Origin: an uncultured Alphaproteobacteria bacterium
Lineage (GTDB): Bacteria > Pseudomonadota > Alphaproteobacteria > Thalassobaculales > Thalassobaculaceae
Assembly (NCBI GenBank): GCA_938028645.1
Contig: CALIMD010000161.1
Location: forward strand, 1 to 6,049
Length of the DNA stretch: 6,049 nucleotides
Direction of reading: 5' to 3'
The translations under genes and the position numbers were made by a program. The notes beneath the pieces were generated by a model. The model did not search any database, was not told where the DNA came from, and saw nothing but the letters and a program-made list of their open reading frames with translations. Position 1 is the stretch's first letter, and every line of letters starts with the position of its first letter. Shown one piece after another: positions 3,927 to 6,049 of this stretch.

Positions 3927-6049
3927 ATGACTGATAGAGATACCGAGCGCGGAAGTAACGACGAATTTAGCGTGCGCCACATCGGACCGGCAGAAAAGCA
4001 GCAAAAAAAGATGCTTGATGCAATGGGATTAATTAGCCTCGACGCTTTGATTAATAAAACAGTACCTCAAGCCATTCTTTTGGATAAATCTTTAGAACTT
4101 CCAGTCGCATTGAGTGAGACAAACGCTCTATCTAAACTGAAGCATCATGCAAGTCGCATCAAGGTAACGAAGTCTTTAATTGGTATGGGCTACTATTCAA
4201 CTCATACACCAAGTGTAATTCTGCGTAATATTCTTGAAAACCCAGCCTGGTATACCGCCTATACGCCATATCAACCGGAGATTTCGCAAGGTAGATTAGA
4301 AGCATTACTTAATTTTCAGACAATGGTTTGCGATTTAACTGGGATGGGGATAGCAAATGCATCGCTCTTAGATGAGGCCACTGCGGCGGCGGAAGCAATG
4401 GTTTTTTGCTCAAGAAACTCCAAGTCAAAAGGAGATGTTTTTTTCGTTTCAAGCAATTGCCATCCCCAGGTAATCGACGTGGTTCAGACGCGAGCAGAAC
4501 CAATCGGTATCCGAGTAGTAATCGGTGATGAAACCGAAGGGGTTGCTGATCAAGCTTTCGCTGTCTTGCTCCAATACCCAAATACTAATGGTGATATACC
4601 AGATTATTCTGGCATCGTGGAAATGGCACATGCACAGGATACGATGGTCGTAGTTGCTACTGATCTCCTTGCACTAACTTTGTTAAAACCACCAGGAGAG
4701 TGGGGTGCCGATGTTGTGATAGGCTCGAGTCAACGTTTTGGCGTTCCTCTGGGTTTTGGGGGGCCACATGCCGCTTTTTTTGCAACTCGGGATAAGTATA
4801 AAAGGAATATTCCTGGTCGTATTGTTGGCGTTTCAGTGGACAGTGCTAATAATAAAGCCTACCGATTAGCGCTTCAGACAAGGGAGCAACATATCCGTCG
4901 TGAAAAGGCCACTAGCAATATATGCACTGCGCAGGTTTTATTGGCAATTATTGCCTCCATGTATGCCGTTTATCATGGCCCTCTTGGTTTGAAAAGAATT
5001 GCGAAGCGAACCCATCACCTGACTGCGGTGTTGGCCGAAGGTCTGCGCGATTTAGGGTATGTAATAGAAACAGGAAATTTTTTTGATACAATTGTTGTGA
5101 AAACTGATGACTGGACGGGATCAGTAATCGAAGCGGCCCGTGTGGAAGAAATAAACCTTAGAATATTTGATAATAGAGTTGGAATCGCACTTGATGAAAC
5201 GAGTGATCAATATTTAGTAGAGCGCTTGTGGTCATTAATGGCATTCGACTCTATGAAACAAATCTCATTTGATGAGGTTGAAAAAAGGATAGGAAATGAA
5301 ATTCCAGAAGCATTGATCCGCGTTTCTGGGTACATGGAGCATCCAGTATTTAATGATTATCACTCAGAAACAGAAATGCTTCGATATATTCGGAAACTGT
5401 CGGATAAAGATATTGCGCTGGATCGTTCGATGATACCACTGGGTTCCTGCACAATGAAACTCAATGCTACTACCGAAATGCTTCCAATAACCTGGCCTGA
5501 ATTTAGTCAAATACACCCATTTGTTCCAAAAGACCAGGTGGAAGGGTATGCAGAAATGATTGTTGAACTAGAGCAAATGTTATGCAATTGCACTGGTTAT
5601 GCGGCTATATCTCTACAACCGAATGCTGGTTCTCAAGGTGAATATGCTGGGCTTCTTGCAATTCGCGCGTATCATCGAAGCAGGTCGGAAGCACACAGAG
5701 ATATTTGTCTAATACCAAGTTCGGCGCATGGAACAAACCCTGCTTCAGCATCTATGTGTGGGATGCAAGTAGTTGTGGTTAAATGTGATGATAACGGTAA
5801 CGTTGATTTAGAAGATTTAAGACATAAGGCAGAGAAGTACTCGGATAATTTAGCAGCGTTAATGGTCACATATCCCTCAACGCATGGAGTCTTTGAAGAA
5901 GGGATATTAGATATTTGCGCCATCATTCATGAACATGGTGGTCAAGTATACGTTGATGGAGCAAATTTAAATGCACTCGTTGGATTATGCGCGCCTGGAG
6001 ACTTCGGTGCTGATGTCAGTCACTTAAATTTACATAAAACATTTTGCAT
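3927..6049 (+). CDS. gcvP: Glycine dehydrogenase (decarboxylating), glycine cleavage system P protein, 3' end outside window
   Basis: GcvP (EC 1.4.4.2) is the PLP enzyme that decarboxylates glycine and loads the aminomethyl group onto lipoyl-GcvH. The frame is open for 707 codons and runs off the right edge; a full single-chain GcvP is about 950 residues. Both halves are present, so this is the fused type, not split gcvPA/gcvPB. The N-half has GMGYYSTHTPSVILRNILE (from 86), YTPYQPEISQGR, SLLDEATAAAEAM (146-158), and SSQRFGVPLGFGGPH (267-281). The C-half has PLGSCTMKLN (504-513), SLQPNAGSQGEYAG, SSAHGTNPASA (598-608), and YVDGANLNALVG (675-686). It ends in SHLNLHKTFC, in which K704 is the expected PLP-binding lysine. 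The ATG at 3927 follows GAGGAA (3915-3920) by six bases. No frameshift or internal stop is seen. The L protein gene is not visible. Confidence 0.97.
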   Translation, partial: MTDRDTERGSNDEFSVRHIGPAEKQQKKMLDAMGLISLDALINKTVPQAILLDKSLELPVALSETNALSKLKHHASRIKVTKSLIGMGYYSTHTPSVILRNILENPAWYTAYTPYQPEISQGRLEALLNFQTMVCDLTGMGIANASLLDEATAAAEAMVFCSRNSKSKGDVFFVSSNCHPQVIDVVQTRAEPIGIRVVIGDETEGVADQAFAVLLQYPNTNGDIPDYSGIVEMAHAQDTMVVVATDLLALTLLKPPGEWGADVVIGSSQRFGVPLGFGGPHAAFFATRDKYKRNIPGRIVGVSVDSANNKAYRLALQTREQHIRREKATSNICTAQVLLAIIASMYAVYHGPLGLKRIAKRTHHLTAVLAEGLRDLGYVIETGNFFDTIVVKTDDWTGSVIEAARVEEINLRIFDNRVGIALDETSDQYLVERLWSLMAFDSMKQISFDEVEKRIGNEIPEALIRVSGYMEHPVFNDYHSETEMLRYIRKLSDKDIALDRSMIPLGSCTMKLNATTEMLPITWPEFSQIHPFVPKDQVEGYAEMIVELEQMLCNCTGYAAISLQPNAGSQGEYAGLLAIRAYHRSRSEAHRDICLIPSSAHGTNPASASMCGMQVVVVKCDDNGNVDLEDLRHKAEKYSDNLAALMVTYPSTHGVFEEGILDICAIIHEHGGQVYVDGANLNALVGLCAPGDFGADVSHLNLHKTFC

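Noticed and set aside
4309..4631. Two overlapping minus-strand open frames opposite gcvP.
   Set aside because: The plus-strand frame reads through here with clear GcvP motifs; the antisense products are low-complexity shadows.
5672..5926. Minus-strand open frame of 84 codons opposite the C-half of gcvP.
   Set aside because: It is antisense to the conserved SSAHGTNPASA region and has no independent coding evidence.

Overview
This 6,049-base window is ordinary chromosomal sequence. It most likely comes from an AT-leaning alphaproteobacterium, probably a free-living or marine lineage. This rests on three points: a gcvT-gcvH-gcvP operon under a tandem glycine riboswitch, GcvP as one long polypeptide, and a truncated first gene whose C-terminus recalls a conserved alphaproteobacterial lipoprotein family. 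The taxonomy is inference; no rRNA or tRNA gene is present to fix it.

Layout. At the left edge is the 3' end of a plus-strand gene (to 392), probably a small envelope lipoprotein. One base away and convergent with it lies a 516-residue minus-strand gene (394-1944) for a divergent biotin-dependent acyl-CoA carboxylase carboxyltransferase subunit, with no biotin carboxylase or biotin carrier gene nearby. A 434-base divergent intergenic region (1945-2378) follows. Its left part is AT-rich and probably holds promoters for both directions. Its right part is a well-preserved two-aptamer glycine riboswitch (about 2122-2322) plus a short expression platform ending in a strong Shine-Dalgarno sequence.

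The rest is the glycine cleavage operon on the plus strand: gcvT (2379-3479), gcvH (3501-3878) and gcvP (3927 to beyond the right edge). The intergenic gaps are 21 and 48 bases, each with its own ribosome binding site and no convincing terminator. GcvP (PLP decarboxylase) decarboxylates glycine and passes the aminomethyl group to lipoyl-GcvH. GcvT then transfers the one-carbon unit to tetrahydrofolate and releases ammonia. The L protein (dihydrolipoyl dehydrogenase), which reoxidises GcvH, is not encoded here. The riboswitch fits the known logic in which glycine switches on its own catabolism.

I see no mobile element, CRISPR array, tRNA, rRNA, toxin-antitoxin or defence gene, and no previously undescribed system. 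The points most worth a second look are the riboswitch expression platform and the altered active-site motifs of the lone carboxyltransferase.
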